From contig JAQGDQ010000046.1 of NCBI GenBank assembly GCA_030141605.1, positions 558,001 to 622,000 of the forward strand: a DNA stretch of 64,000 nt, given 5' to 3'. A model generated the notes under the pieces. That model did no database searches. It was given only the letters and a program-made list of their open reading frames with translations, and was not told the origin of the DNA. Shown piece after piece: positions 24,885 to 38,835 of the stretch. Source of the DNA: Tubiluchus corallicola (Eukaryota; Priapulida; Priapulimorpha; Priapulimorphida; Tubiluchidae). Numbering within the stretch: the first letter of the stretch is position 1; each line of letters begins with the position of its first letter. The position numbers were made by a program, and so were the translations under genes.

Positions 24885-25935
24885 GTGTGTGATTTCCAAT
24901 CCAACGTGAAATGGGATATTCATGTGGATCATATAATCAGTAAAGCAAATTCTCGACTTTCTTAAAAAAATATCATACATTGTCCCTCGTTCCACTTTGG
25001 AACACCATTATAAATCAATGATACAGCCGGTAATAGAGTGCGCTGACAAGCGTATGGTGCAATATCCAGCTGAATTGTCAGACCTACTTTAGAACATACA
25101 CAAAAACGAGCTGCATACATATGTGGTAAAGCAATGAAAGGCACCAGTACTCACAACATATTATATGAGAATTCCTTTGACTTTTTAGCAAAAAGACGTA
25201 TATTTGTGCTTTGTTTCCTACTAGATGTAACTATTTTAAATACTTGGTCTTTCCTGTATCCGTGACTGAATGGAACAATTTACAAAATTTTATAAGACTC
25301 TCCTTCTGTCAACTCATTTTGCAGCAGATACAAACAGTATCTAAAATGTTTAGCCGACTATATATTATACATATGGCTCTCATCTAGGAGGGTGCCACAT
25401 ACTCGACAGAGATTCGGCTTTTCTCAATTAAATCAGGATCTCAGCAGTCACGGATGCAGAGATAAAACTGGAAACTCACTTCAGTCAAACTGTACTTGTG
25501 GCTCCTCGCGAGAAACAGTACAACATTACTTGCTCGAGTGTCCCCAATTTACAGCAAGGAGAATGAACATTGAGGAAAAACTAACCCTGCTATATCAACA
25601 AAATGTTTTCCCATTTAATTTAAATAACTTGAATAATCAATTGAAAATTTCAGTATTTCTTTTCAGATCCTCTCAATTAAACCACGACCAAAATGTTACA
25701 TTATTTTAAACTATCCAAGTATACATGAAATCTACGAGCCACTTTTCATCAATTGATCGTATGTAGTATTATTAATTTAACATCAATATGTATTTAAACA
25801 TTACTAACACTTAACAGCCATGCACCATATTTTGTAATTCTATTTCTTCTCCATACAGCCTAAAGTATTCCTAATCAGTTTATGTATAACTGTGTACCAA
25901 AGGTTACAACTAAATAAAAATATGTTTAGAAAAAA
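24885..25935 (+). mobile_element. Non-LTR retrotransposon 3' fragment
   Basis: Degenerate plus-strand coding sequence matches the end of a LINE ORF2: WDIHVDHIISKANSRLS, then RSTLEH and SMIQPVIECAD, and further on (25392-25709) a C-x-C-G ... H-Y-L-L-E-C-P zinc-binding motif (CTCGSSRETVQHYLLECPQF). It ends in AAATAAAAATA and an A-rich tail near 25920-25935. Frameshifts and stops interrupt it. 5'-truncated copy inserted in antisense to the receptor gene, in the intron 24784-26348. Confidence 0.85.
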
Positions 25936-26348
25936 AAGTAAATAGAACAAAGCGGCATAAAAGAAAACGTATAAAAGTAACAAAATACCTAGCAAAGGCC
26001 TATATTACACATTAGAGTTAAATGCAAAAACTGAATAATAGCCAGCAAATGATACCAAAATCTACTTGGGTGCTTTCTTGTTTTTTGTGGCAAAATAATT
26101 CGCTCCTAATGTTTGAAATAAAAACTATAATTGGTCCTATCCACAATGCATACCAACACTGCATTGGTGTTACAATCACAATTATTGCAGCAAAATGTAA
26201 TTATTTGAAACAGACTAAACAGCAACTTTGCTCTAAACATTTACAACTGAGAAAACCCACCTACCAATGTTAAAATAGACAATAGTCATATTATATCAAT
26301 GGTAAGGTTATGTGGCAATATGTCAACATAGATAGCAAAGGAATATAC

Positions 26349-26425
26349 CTTCGAGAAGAGATGCATTATCAACCTTGTAGCAATCTTCACCGGGATAGCC
26401 TTCTTTAACACATGACCACTTGTAC
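26349..26425 (-). CDS. REJ region exon b
   Basis: Encodes model residues 886-912; YKWSCVKEGYPGEDCY is the conserved Y-x-W-x-C of REJ. Small exon, phase 2 to phase 1. Confidence 0.88.
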
Positions 26426-28602
26426 CTGCAACATCAGACAGACAGAATGTCGTGCAAATCTCTACTTTAATATTAAAATAAATTTAAATCAAGAGCAGTT
26501 ATAAAGGTTACAAAACAGTTGAAAACAAACAATATGGTGATAATCAGATTCATGAGAGTGTAAAATGAAACTGACAAAATAAATTTTAATCCTCAATATA
26601 TCCTGAAGTTTCAACTTCAGTCACAATCAACACCAGGAACCAGGACTGGAAATGTTTGCGACTGATGGACGTAGGCCTCGGGAATTTCCACTGGCAACTG
26701 AACACAAATTTTTACTTTACATATTTTTTGCAAAATTTTAATAGAAAAAAGTTGAGATGTTTTCTTCTCTTTAAGTATAAAAGTGTTCCACATTATAATA
26801 CTCTCAAAGTTACAACCTAATTATTATTTGAAGTAATGTTTTTTCTGCAATTTACTCGTACTCCAAAATTTAGCAGCAGTAGGATGTCCAGGTGTAATTG
26901 TATGGGCATATGCACTATGCAGTAGTTATTACTGAGGCGATCTCATTCTATAAATAAGCCTGCTATCACGCTGCATGAAGATAAGACATATTGATTTTTG
27001 CAGCAACAATACTAGCCTTCCAAGTCCTAACCAATCCACAGTATTAAAATTTCATTTCATAACAGTTTAAACTTAAAAGTGTAATCTTGCTGACTCATTG
27101 ATTTGTGGTTGGATTCAAATTATACTGCATTAATTACTGTAGCAACTGGCTTTGTCACCTAGTCAGGAACCAATATGAGTCATGTGTTAATATCTTAAAA
27201 ACATCACGGTTTAATTACTTTAGAGCACTCAAAAACACTACCTTCAGTAGTTAAGCAACATTAGACATAAGAAGTACCTAGACATGTCAGATATTTTGCA
27301 GAATGTAATTTTCAAGTTGTATCCTAGCAAAGTAATAAAAACAATAAGCCAAAGCTTTTTTCTTAGTATAGTTCTAAGAAATGATGAGAAACAGTATTTA
27401 ACATAAGTGAAATTACAAAATTACATAGCTAAGCTTCACAGTTTTAAATCACTGAACCTCAAGTGTGTATGGTTTGTATACAGACTACTAATTAAAGCTA
27501 TGAGTAAATGTATAATAATAATTGAAATAGTGTTTGAAGACAGCAACTGTATTGCCAATGGAAATACGTGTAAGTGGTGAAAATTCTAATAAAATCGACA
27601 TTTACAAGTCTAACTTTTCAAATCTTTGTGAGTTCTGAGGCTTTTTACTGCAACCATCCAAAGCAAGACCTTGAAGCAACTGTAACTGTCTCTGAGCGAG
27701 GTCCATCACAGGGAGAACTTTTACTTGGGACATTTGTAAGATTTTCTGCCTCTGCTAGTAACTACGTAACTCATTAAGTTTGTATACTTAGAAGAAATAC
27801 AGAAAATACCGGATATTGACAGTGTTGTTTTAGTATTGTTTTGTCCTGATCCAGCAAGACAGAAAAGAATCGATAATGCAGTAGACACTAGAAAAAACAG
27901 GCAAATAATATAAAAGCTTCTCAGTTGTGCTCAAACGGAACAAAGTTTCAATCAAACTCAAAGAGCCAATCCAGATTTCTTTGTACAATATGAATTGTAA
28001 GAAGACTTTTTCATTCGCATCTCTTCACCGAATCAGGGAGAAAATTCTAAGCGAAAAACCAATATGAAATTAATGACTGCAGAACAATTAAGGAGGAATG
28101 CATTTGTATAAAGTTTCATTTTCTATCAGCAACCTCAGCATATCATCATCTCTTTCGAAGTTAAACAATAAAAAACCTTCTTTCCCAACATTTTGGTTCA
28201 CTAACGGTTTTCTTGCTTATCCACAACAATCTGCGTAAACAATTGATGTGAATTGTTAACTTGCAATGTCATGTTTCAATACATACGTTTCAAAGTGACA
28301 TTTCAATACACAATGAAGCCACACGTTTGACTGTTATGAAGGTTTTGATCAGGCAGTACACCCATACAGCATCTAAGTTTTTTTTTAAATTTGTCATTAC
28401 AATTTCAGTTGGACGAGTTTCTTACTATTTATTCTTTGAACTAAAGATGTTAGCAATTTGTATACACAATTTAAATTAGCAACTTGTGTAACTGAGCAAA
28501 TATCCTGTTTTACCCTTGGCTGAAATAACACTTTCTAGAGAAACTTCGAAAAACACAATCGGTTTTTGGTGTCTACTTATTTTATTCATGCAACATACTT
28601 AC
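26426..28602. other. Intron within REJ
   Basis: 2.2 kb, AT-rich. No exon, repeat end or RNA gene recognised. Confidence 0.55.
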
Positions 28603-28772
28603 AAGAAAATGTCTTCTCCTACAGGGGCTTGCTCAGGCACATATGCATCATGCCTGTCTAAATCATGAGAATATGAACCATCCATAATAACAGTTTCCTT
28701 CCATGATACCTGCCTGGTAGGCCCACCATGAATAGTAGCCTTTAGTCGTGTAGGTTCAATTAAAATTAAACC
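28603..28772 (-). CDS. REJ region exon a
   Basis: Encodes model residues 830-886. ATIHGGPTRQVSWKETVIMD followed by GSYSHDLD matches the conserved opening of the REJ module (I-x-G-G, then the D-x-S-x-S-x-D-x-D segment). Starts phase 0, ends phase 2. Confidence 0.88.
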
Positions 28773-29364
28773 CTAAGAAGTAATAAAAAGGCTGTAATTT
28801 CAAGTAAATTATAAATTCTTGAAAGCCAATCGAAAAACACATTTATAATATTTTGTTTTGATCTTGGATTTTCATTTTCCCTATAGTTTAGTTCTTTAAT
28901 GTATGCTGAGAGTAAATGTAATTAGAACTACCTTTTTCTACATTATGCATATTTATTTTTACATGTACATAGAAATTTAAGGCCAATATAGAAATGCATC
29001 ATAAATAAGTGCCAATAAGATAAATAAATAAGAAAATTGATAAGAGTACAGCTACTAAAAATAATATAACAAAAACTTAAAGGAGTCAACATTCATGTTT
29101 CTAGCTAATTCTAGATTTTTCTTTAGAATCAGGAAAATGGTACGAATAGGAAGTTTTCTTTTGGGAAGAAAAGAAAGAATTTTCTAGAGAAAGAATGAGG
29201 CAAAGTAAAAGTGGTGATGATGACAAGAATTTACAACTATGACTCAAACATTAGGATTATTTGCAAAGTATTTTCAGAGAGATAGAGCATCATCTGTAAG
29301 TCAAAATAATGACGGGCAGCTAGCAACATTGTTTTTGGTGAAAAAATTCATTAAACGCCCATAC

Positions 29365-29460
29365 ACATGTTAACTTTTATTAATACAGTACATATCTTAA
29401 TATCTATTAATGCGATACATATCTTACCTTCTATTAATACAATACTTATACATTATTTAC
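29365..29460 (+). repeat. Short degenerate tandem repeat
   Basis: About three copies of a 26-28 bp unit (TCTATTAATACAATACATAT and variants) in the intron 28773-29620. Non-coding. Confidence 0.6.
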
Positions 29461-29620
29461 TACTGATACAGGACACAACAATGAGTGCTGAAAACTGTGA
29501 AAATGTAAATATGTTGCAGTTAGACAAAAGTGCAAATACTAAAATGTACACATTTTTTCTAGGAAACAGTACTTTTTTATGTATAATATCCCTCCCTGCA
29601 AATCAATGGTTGCTCCTTAC

Positions 29621-30378
29621 CTGTGTATAGTTTTCAGCAATTGTAGACAAAGTGTTATTATATAAGTATGCAGTGCCAACAACAACATAGATCCCTGGCT
29701 GCAGAAGTCTCTCTGGAATCGTTAAATGCACTGTAGTTGTGTTCACATAATCCGGCAGTGTAATATTACTAAAACTTCCTTTGGACAACTGACTGCCATT
29801 GGCTATGTACATAAGACGATCAACAAAACATAAGTCATCCGGAAGTACATACGTGAAATTCCAAGGTGCCAACTTTTCGCTTTTGATTTGAAATAGTTTC
29901 CATTTGTAACGTACAAGCATAGAAGGACAGTAAGAGCGTGTTTCAGAACGAACAGTAAAAGGACTCCACATTTTAGTTTTCAATGCATTACTCTTGTTGC
30001 AGCCAGCATTTTCAAGTTTAAGGTTTAATGTACAATTATGCTTAAAGATGGTAATGTTTAGATCAGTAGACACAACCCATGACAATTTCTGTTCACCGTC
30101 ACGTATGACTGCTTTGACTTGAACATCGTAAGAACCTGTCTTTTTGTACCTATGACAGTGTCGGTACGTTCCCGTCAGACTACCATCATTTTTTGCTCTC
30201 TCCCGTATGTTGAAACTCTCTTCCGTATGTTTAAGTTCAGCAGAGTCATCCCCAAGAGTCCAAATGAAATCCACTCCAATGACAAAAATTGTAGCATGAA
30301 GGATGAAACACGTTTCAGCACCAACTTCACGAGCATGGTCTGTCTGAAGGTCTACCTCAATTCCCATAAATATTTTTG
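29621..30378 (-). CDS. PKD domain and start of REJ region, long exon
   Basis: Encodes model residues 577-829. A PKD (polycystic kidney disease Ig-like) domain occupies roughly 577-690: FIWTLGDDS corresponds to the WDFGDGS motif, and HRYKKTGSYDVQVKA to the H-Y-G-Y-V strand. The remainder (about 690-829) has several N-glycosylation sequons and leads into REJ. Human polycystin-1 has about sixteen PKD repeats; only one is seen here. Second-longest exon of the gene. Confidence 0.9.
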
Positions 30379-31342
30379 CTAAAATGAAAAAAAGCATCAA
30401 TTAACTTCTGTATAGGACAACTGCTTTGACTGTACAATTTGTATACACTGCACAATTATCATTCATCTCATTACAGTGCCTCGCCTTTGTGGTCGCAGTT
30501 ACAAGCATTTGTACTTAATGCTACACAATTTGTAATACAACTCCTATTTCATCTATTTCATCGTAAAGGCTGGTCGAGCACAATATCAAAAATGACCATA
30601 AAAGCATCACCAATAACTGAAATAAGAGTATTAGACAAGACAGTCATGAAATCAAGCCACTAAAAAAACAAGAATGCAAAAAAATGTCGATTAAAAAATC
30701 TGTCCATTTTATGTAAATAATGCAAACTTGCTTCTAAGGCAGTTACAGAACAGATGCGCCAGGTAACATGTGGACAACACACTAGCTAATGCCACATAAT
30801 TCATAACACTATAAACATACATAATGTTGCGAAAAAATAACCAAATTTCTTACAAAATTCTATGTCCAAAAAAGTTTATAAAGTAGTATTAGAAAAAGAT
30901 CAAATTTGGACACAATGTACTGATTATGCATAAAATTCACAATTAAAATGCCCAAATACACCAAATACAACATCTATACAAAATTGGTTTCAATGCAGGT
31001 AATAGCAATTTTGTCATATTCAAACTATACTAGAAAACAACTGTTTTTCTACATTCCACATATGCTGATAGTGCGTTTGCATTCGAAAGTAATTTATTAA
31101 AAAAGAATCTACTGTTATTCTTCTAAATTATTTCCAATGTTTTTTCTGTCATCATTTATATTTAACGTATTTATATGTTGCTCAATTAAATTCAAAAATT
31201 CCTCACCACTAAAAAATCATGTAATGACTGTAAAAAGTAGTTTACATAAGCAAAGTTTATGTTATTCTCACAAAAGTTTTCATTCACAAAACAGAAGAAT
31301 ACTTTGTAAACTCATTGAAGCAATCAGCAATTCATGCATTAC
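30379..31342. other. Intron between EGF3 and PKD
   Basis: About 1 kb of AT-rich sequence with no recognised element. Confidence 0.55.
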
Positions 31343-31456
31343 CGTTCTCGCAGTTATTTCCTATGTACGTTTCTGTACAGTTGCAAAAGTATTGTTCTTC
31401 ATTTTCCGAACAGGTTCCGCCATTTCTACAGGGATCAGATCCACAAACACTTGTAT
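31343..31456 (-). CDS. EGF-like domain 3 exon
   Basis: Encodes model residues 539-577 with CGSDPCRNGGTC and YFCNCTETYIGNNC, the most canonical of the three EGFs. Phase 1-1. It is the last module of the EGF/WSC tract and joins directly to the PKD exon. Confidence 0.93.
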
Positions 31457-31510
31457 CTGCAAACAGTGCATATTGCTTAGATGACCATACAATCAATAAT
31501 ACATAATAAA

Positions 31511-31513
31511 ATG

Positions 31514-31553
<40 letters not shown>

Positions 31554-31575
31554 AATAACATGACTATACAATAAC
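31511..31575. repeat. TAA trinucleotide microsatellite
   Basis: Run of TAA units, nearly perfect over about 50 bp, in the intron between WSC4 and EGF3 (31457-31973). Confidence 0.9.
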
Positions 31576-31973
31576 AAAACAACAACAACAAAGTATCAAA
31601 AAGAAACATTTTAGTAGTATCTTTTCCCCTAGATATAACATGCTTTGCTGAAAAATCGTATTTTACTATGCTTTTTTGCTCTGGGATTTTCTGTTATGAA
31701 TACTTAAACATGACATATTTTGGTTAACCACACATCACTAGTTTAAGCTATAGCTGGCTGCACTGACTACATATGATCTAACCTCTGACTCTGTAGATAA
31801 AATAAATAAACATAAAATGAAAATTATTATATCTTTTAAGAAGTACATATTGAAACGCAATGACAAACAATGCAAAGAATAAAATTGTTATTTCAAAAAA
31901 AAAGATGTTACTTCATCTTAACGTTAAGTTTGACTTTTCTTGGCCCTAAGTCCCACAAAAGTGAGCATTTTAC

Positions 31974-32240
31974 CTATTTCAAAAACACTATAACTGTCAG
32001 AACTGCCACAAATCATAAGGTTGTCCAAGGCACAAGGTGCATCACAATTCGAGTCGTTGACTGCAGTTGACAAATTGACCTTGAAGCTACAAAAGCAATC
32101 TGCAGAATCTCGTAATCCAGCAAATTTATAGGCTTCAGCCTTACATAACTCCACACATCTTTCAGGGTGACCATGGCCTGGAGATTTTTCTACATCAAAA
32201 TCTTTTTCTACATCATAACAGCCTTTATACTTCAAGCCCT
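31974..32240 (-). CDS. WSC domain 4 exon
   Basis: Encodes model residues 450-539: YKGCYDVEKD, HPERCVELCKAEAYKFAGLR, CFCSF, CDAPC and MICG. Phase 1-1. It sits between two EGF modules. Confidence 0.92.
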
Positions 32241-33623
32241 CTGAAAAAAATTCCAACAATAGCACAACAAAATACTTCTGTGACATTAGCTCACACGTAC
32301 TTATAATATTTTTACATCAAAACTGCAATTTTACCTAAAAAGAGACATAAAATGGCACATATTATGGCACAATTCATGAACACAATGAATAATAATTACA
32401 AAAGTGACAGAAGTATAAAGAAACAGAATAAAAGTAGTATGCCAAAATAGTTAAATACATGGTCCAGGAAAACATTCCCCCAAACAAACTTACAACCCTT
32501 CATCCCGGTTGAGAGCTTTGCAAAAGAAACCCGAGTCATCATATAGCTCGGTTTCTCCTCTTTCCAAAGAGCTATAAATTTTTCCCCAATGTGCCCAACA
32601 ACACATTTAGGATGATTTTCTACTGGTGCTTCAGCAATGAACAAGAGTTCTTCACCTGCCACTCACACAGGAACACTGTGTAGGAAAAATGTCTCAGTTT
32701 TGCTTGATGGGGCTCTTGGAGGAACTTCAATTTTTTTGAAAAGCTGAGAAACTGCACCACTAGGCATGGGTCGCTTTTACAAATGCCTCTGATAGGATGA
32801 AAGGATGAAGGGCTAATCTGGGAGAACATTTTTCTGAACGACCCTGTATAATAACAAGTACAAGTACAACTATTATCTCTCATTCAATGAACATAGGTAA
32901 GCAAAAGCAAGTACTTCCTATTGGCCTAAAGACAGAGTAACTCTTTACAGTGTGATCGGTGTTGCACAAATTGCAGTATCGTTTTGTATTCGGTTTCAGA
33001 TATGAAAGATAATAAACAGTAGATAAGTGGCACACTATTGCAAACTATAGTCTGTGCAAAACTGACTGCCAGCCAAAGAAACAGCAGAGTGAAGAACTGA
33101 GGACTTCCATCTGCATTCAATAGAATGAAAGCATCGTTCCAATCACTATGCTGGTTTTATTCGTGAGATAAGAATGCTTTTACTTTTTAGTGCAAATGAA
33201 GCATTCATATTCCTTAACTTTTCTAATCACCAGCTGGCATGTTTTCTAAATGACTAAAATCATCAGCCATATAAATATATACAACATGTTGTCTCCTATT
33301 TAAATATTTTATAAAATTGGACCAATCTAAACTCCTACTAATATGGCTAACATCGCCATCACCATCACTGTCAATATTTTAATCACAATAACCAACACTA
33401 TGACCATGATCACCATCACCAGAAAACCAAGCAAATCAGATACCTTTAATGAATAACAAGAAAGCTACCAAAGGACCATTGGCAATTGCAGATGAACTCA
33501 GATCTAATGAAATCAGTGCAGGAACAGTTAACAGTAACAAAAGTAATTCTATAAGATAATATATGCCCATTAAGTATAAACAATGCATTTGAGGTAATAC
33601 TGGTTAAAAAAACAAGAAATTAC
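32241..33623. other. Intron between EGF2 and WSC4
   Basis: 1.4 kb. Contains an ATCACC-rich patch near 33345-33422. The minus-strand open frames at 32396-33120 overlap one another and show no domain. Confidence 0.5.
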
Positions 33624-33734
33624 CATATTTGCATTCTGTATTATTAAAAGCTGGTGGGCAACCACAAAAATGCTCGTCTTTGTTTACACAAGATTTATCA
33701 TTCTGGCAGGGATTTGCTGAACAAGTGTCCAAAC
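33624..33734 (-). CDS. EGF-like domain 2 exon
   Basis: Encodes model residues 413-450. Six cysteines with EGF spacing: DTCSANPCQNDKSC and HFCGCPPAFNNTEC. Single-domain exon, phase 1-1. Confidence 0.9.
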
Positions 33735-34377
33735 CTGCAGTATACACAAACTTCATTTTTATGCTGCCAGAAAATTTTACATTGTATAAAGCATCTAAAT
33801 GATTACATTTCTGCATCAAATAAGAACAAAGTAAAAAATTAAAATTTAATAACTTTAATTCAACAACAGTGAGGCATGCCTACAATGCCTTTTCTGATAA
33901 AAAGGGCATCTTGCTATCAAAATGAGCTACTTAGTATATATGTAACTAAATAAGTAAAAGCTGACAATAATTCTTATCCCACAATTCTCAAAATTGCAAT
34001 CAAATCAATGCATCAACAAAGAAATTTCTAGAACTCAGAAAGGCCACTGTAAACAGCAAAATTAAGGTGAAATGAGCAGCAGCACCTCAGACTCACCATT
34101 AATGATATTTGAGGATGACTCAAAATAATTCCTTGGGTGCATATTTTAAGTGTTCCATGTAAAAATACATCAAACATTTAAAGTACATTGAAAATACATT
34201 GAACCAGAGAATTTTTGCTGATGGCAGTCTCAGAACTGATTTTCCAATTGGCCATTTTTTTATTCAGCCATCAGAACTAGCCTGAACAGACCGCTCACCC
34301 TTGCCACTGATTTTGCTTCATCTAACAACCAAAACTTTTATGCAGACATGAATTAAGTATTATTTTAATGCACTCAC

Positions 34378-34653
34378 CCGTCTTATATATGGAAACATAT
34401 GAGATATTAGCGCAATGCTCATTTTGTTCAGCAATACACGGTTCGCTACAATTTGTTTCATCAACTTTCGATGCCTGTGTCATTACGTTGCCACAAAGGC
34501 AATTCGGGTTCTGTAATCCAGCATAAATATAGCCAATTGAACGACAATATGCCACACATCTTCTAGGACTCGTATATAGTGAACCTTTACCAAATACGAC
34601 AGGAAAATCGGCTGTCTCATATCCATTGTAGCACCCGACAGGATTTAGATATC
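34378..34653 (-). CDS. WSC domain 3 exon
   Basis: Encodes model residues 321-413 with PVGCYNGY, SPRRCVAYCRSIGYIYAGLQ, CLCGN and CSEPC. Phase 1-1. It is separated from WSC2 by the largest intron found here (about 5.3 kb), which contains a degenerate LINE. Confidence 0.92.
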
Positions 34654-35829
34654 CTAATGCAAGATTAATTGATAAAACAAAAATCACGTTATAAAATGTT
34701 CTGCAATGGTATGGCTACAAATAATTTTCTTAATACTTCTCTATGTTATACAATATACATGTACTGTATATTATAACACTGACATGTACCACACGGCAAA
34801 AGATCGAATACAAATTCATTATTTCAAACTTCATGAATTCACTGAATTTAAACACAGTTACTGAAAAATCATTCACATCCTTATTCCCTAACCCAATAAA
34901 GCAATGACTACACTTCACGCTGCGATACGAACAACTTCAAATTAAAGAAATATGAAAACATTTGAACAAATTTTTAACAGGGTTTTTGGATAATTGCAAC
35001 ATTAGTGTTAAGCACTTGTTTGTCATTATGAAAAAAACACCAAACTAAACAAATTTTTACAAAGCACTAAAACATGAAAAACTTTTGTGCTTTGGTGACA
35101 TGTTAAATGACAGATACCAGACAAAAATTCTGTATGCTCCATACTGTGACTGTATTATAAACCTTATCAGCATCAGACCTGACAGAATGATTTATATCAA
35201 ATATTGTGTCATCTCTCTAATAAGTGGAATCCATTATATTATGTGTTATGTTGATAAATAATTACATGAATGGTTGTTAATAAGCTAGGAATGAAAAAGC
35301 ATGTGAACTTGTAGAACCTTTTATAAGTATATCCTAATAAAAAAACATCAATTTTAGTTTATTAGTCTGCTACTGAATAATTGGCACATGTTACATGCAA
35401 GTTTTGATTGTCTTTGTCATCACCTGTAACAAATCATTTCATGCATTTCGATTTAAATTATAATTACGTTATAATTTACGTTAACTTAAATTATAATTAT
35501 AATGATATAAAAATAATATAATAATATATTATAGTTAAAGCCGTGTACAGGGCTTAAAACTCGACAGAGTTTGTTTTGATACTGATGATTCTCCAAAAAA
35601 CAAGTCTGGTTTAGTTTGGGTGCTGTCTAATGCAACTTTTGGTGGTTATTGCATTTACAGAGGAAACATTCTTTGCTAGCCAGTCAATCAAAACTTAAAA
35701 TCAATGAAACCTCATTCAGAACTCATTGATCTGGATAGCTCATGTATAGTGATAGTGTCGAGTAGAAGATTTCAACTCGCCTCCAGGCAATTGTAGCAAC
35801 AACTTTGCTGATATGTCTGCACTTTACTG

Positions 35830-37990
35830 CTTAAGGCTTAAAGCAAAATCCTGATTCGACTAATAGCAACAAAGGGCAAAAACTGTTGCAACTCTATTAC
35901 GATAATATAATGGCAAACCATTTGATAGTGGTCTGAAATCGGCAGACCTTAACAAACTTGAGCACCTTACTACACAATGTCATGTACAAGTGTGGTGCAA
36001 AACCTAGTGTGAATACTCACAATTACCTCTCCAGCTAGAAATAATAGGCATACCAAACCACCGGCAATGCATTTTAAACAACATGGAAAAGTGCTCAATA
36101 TGGCGAGCAATGGCTTGTCAGGTAAACTGTGCATAGCTCACAAGATTAGGGCATTTAATACTTATTCTGAAAATATACTAGGTATTGAGATACCACTTAC
36201 TTCAACCGTGAATATTGGTCAGTGTCACCACATCTCTGAACTATTGCTTCAATGGTGAATATTGGTCTGTGTTTCGATATTCCTGTACTACAATATGCTC
36301 ACACCCAAGGAAGTTAAATTTAGCGTTAATTTAATGAAGGAAGATAAAGCCGCTGGTAAAATTGGGATGACACAAGTATAATCAAGATGTTACCTGAAAA
36401 CTACTATTGTTGTTTACATATATTTTTAATTGTCTTTTTTAAGTCTGTGCTTACCCGCAGTCATTGAGTATATATTTTATATTTCATACTTTTTTGCAAA
36501 TATTTCCTATATATTTTTTAATTAAAGAGTACGTAGGAAACTAAATATCCAAGATAGTGTTTTTTCATAATCAATAAAGCAATGTGTATTCATTATTGTG
36601 GGATATAAATTTTATCCGTATTAGCAAAAGTACATGACGCTCTGCTAAATGAAAGGCTTAAAATGTAGTGGTTGCCAAATTTAGAACAAACAGTGCTAAT
36701 GCAGAACATGGGTGCACTGTCCATTTGTTCATTGAAATCGCTAAAAAATTTAGACAGTAACCTTACGTAATTTTCATAGATTTCAGCGCAGCATTTTATA
36801 GAGTCTCTAGTAATAAATTAATTGACGAAATCACAAAATTGGACTGCAGTAAAAAATGACCAAAACCATACAAGCTATATCTATGCTACATCTCAAGGTA
36901 GCTTGAGAAGCATGACCATTGCTGTCGGTGAATCAATCTGCTCCATTTGCATCTCTCTTGATGAAGCTAATTAGTAAATCCACTTATTCGTCGTTTGAAA
37001 CAGTTAGCCAATGATTCGTTTCTCTGCACATTACGAAGTATCTTCATGATGGATCCTGTTTGCGATCTCATGTGATAAATGTGCAGAAAAACTAGAAATG
37101 TTAAATCAGTTCTATCGTGACTATGCTATGATCATCAATAACATTAAGACACAAGTTTATGGTCACTACCATTTATAGGAAACCTCTTAATTGTGGTAAC
37201 ATGTCCATAAGCTATCAACATCAGTACATCTATTTAGGTTCTATTTTAATGGCAGATGGAGACAGATTCAGCATTGAGTGCTGTAGAGGAAACAAGCATA
37301 AACTTAAGTAAGTAGATTTCATACAAAGAAATCTATTGTGCACATTCTGGGTTAAGAACGGGTTTAGAACCATTAGTGCCCCACTTCATTCATTTTATGT
37401 GGATGTAAAGTCTAGCTAACTGAAAATCTGAAACTGGTGGCAACATGAGTTCATGGACTACCTAAAGAAATGTCGCTTGGTTAAACGTTCTGTAATTAAT
37501 ATGATCTTTGTCTGCTTGCAATTGGACTTCCATCATTATTAGCATACACAATACTCTTTAGAAAGGTTCTTTAGAAAACTCTTTAGCAACCCTGGCAAAT
37601 TCGAAAATGTCTTTGTTATGCACATATTCAATATCATTGACGGACCATGTGACCATAAAAAAATGATATTGTTAAACGTAAAGACAATTTTTGTCATGAA
37701 TGAAAGCAGTAAACTGATGTGTACAAACTATGTAATCATGGTTTGTACAAACTGAAGACGCATAATGTTAACTTGACACGATCTAATGTTAAAGAAAGCA
37801 ATCAAAATTTTCTGATTGCAGCTAGGTTCCCTGCCCACAAGCTCTGCATATAGGCAAGTTGTCAAGGTCCTCGAGGTCCCCTAAACGAAATATGGCATGT
37901 TTCTGTAATGGCAAGAATTTGCCTGTTCAGTCAAAGTTTCAAGTGTTATGTGAGTGCACTCTAAGGATGGCTGCTATAGTGTGCATCCAT
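35830..37990 (+). mobile_element. Degenerate LINE with endonuclease and reverse transcriptase remnants
   Basis: Translated in shifting plus-strand frames, it shows in order: an endonuclease-like piece (GQKLLQLYYDNIMANHLIVV), the pre-RT KEDKAAGKIGM, the RT block FIDFSAAFYRVSSNKLIDEI, NNIKTQVYG, YIYLGSILMADGDRF, and a weak C-terminal cysteine segment near 37930-37960. Many frameshifts and stops; a dead old copy. It sits in the 5.3-kb intron 34654-39981 between WSC2 and WSC3. The part 34654-35829 of that intron shows nothing I can name. Confidence 0.75.
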
Positions 37991-38719
37991 CAACACTGAC
38001 AGCTTGTAATCAATTCTTATATATATACAATTTTCACATCAAGGCGCACAGATATACGATTAATATAAATGACATATAAAATTATGTTGGTCGATAAATG
38101 CAATTGCAATCTTTATCTATTTTTAATTGAATTAACAACCAGGAATAGAATGACCTTATTCATTTCTTCTTAATTTTGTGAAAATACTCTTTGAGATAGC
38201 TTATTAATTTTGGAAAGAAGAACTGTAATTTTCACTGACTGAGTAGATTTTACTAAGAACTTCAACTTGGAATTGGAAAAATTGTGTACAGTCAGTTATC
38301 AACAAAAATTCTTTAAGATTTTAAATTCAATTTTAAAACTATTTAAAATTCATATAGTTAAAGGACAAAAAGTACTTTGACAAAATATAAAGTAAACGGT
38401 AGTAAAAAAGCTTTCCTGTAGACTAGCTTCATAGTACAACAAGTTTGAAATAAGTTTGCAGTCTTTTATAGTTTATGCAAATTATACATTCCCTAAATGA
38501 TTCATTTGCCTTGTGTAACTAAGCAACACTAAAGTGGCTTGCGGCTATTATTGTGCTGACAAGTGACCCATACTACATTCAATGGTGACTATATGTAAGG
38601 TAACAATAGTACAATAAAATGCAACTTCAATTCATAAAGTGAACTGTTACAGTCAAAACACCAATTACTATGTCAAAATTAGCTCAGAAGACCTCATGAT
38701 AATCTCACAATAATCTCGT

Positions 38720-38835
38720 AAATGCATGTGATGGTGTTATGCCAGCATGCTATCTATTGTTCCTACTGAACGCAAGAATAAGGGAGAAGCAATGCCTGCC
38801 AACTTGTTAAGCAGATAGCAACACCATCCAATAGC
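38720..38835. repeat. Small imperfect inverted repeat
   Basis: GATGGTGTTATGC near 38731 is inverted near the other end (GCAACACCATC). An inner part (CCAGCATGCTATCTATTGTT) resembles 42836-42869 (CCAGCATGCAATTTATTGCT). Possibly a small MITE family. Confidence 0.45.
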
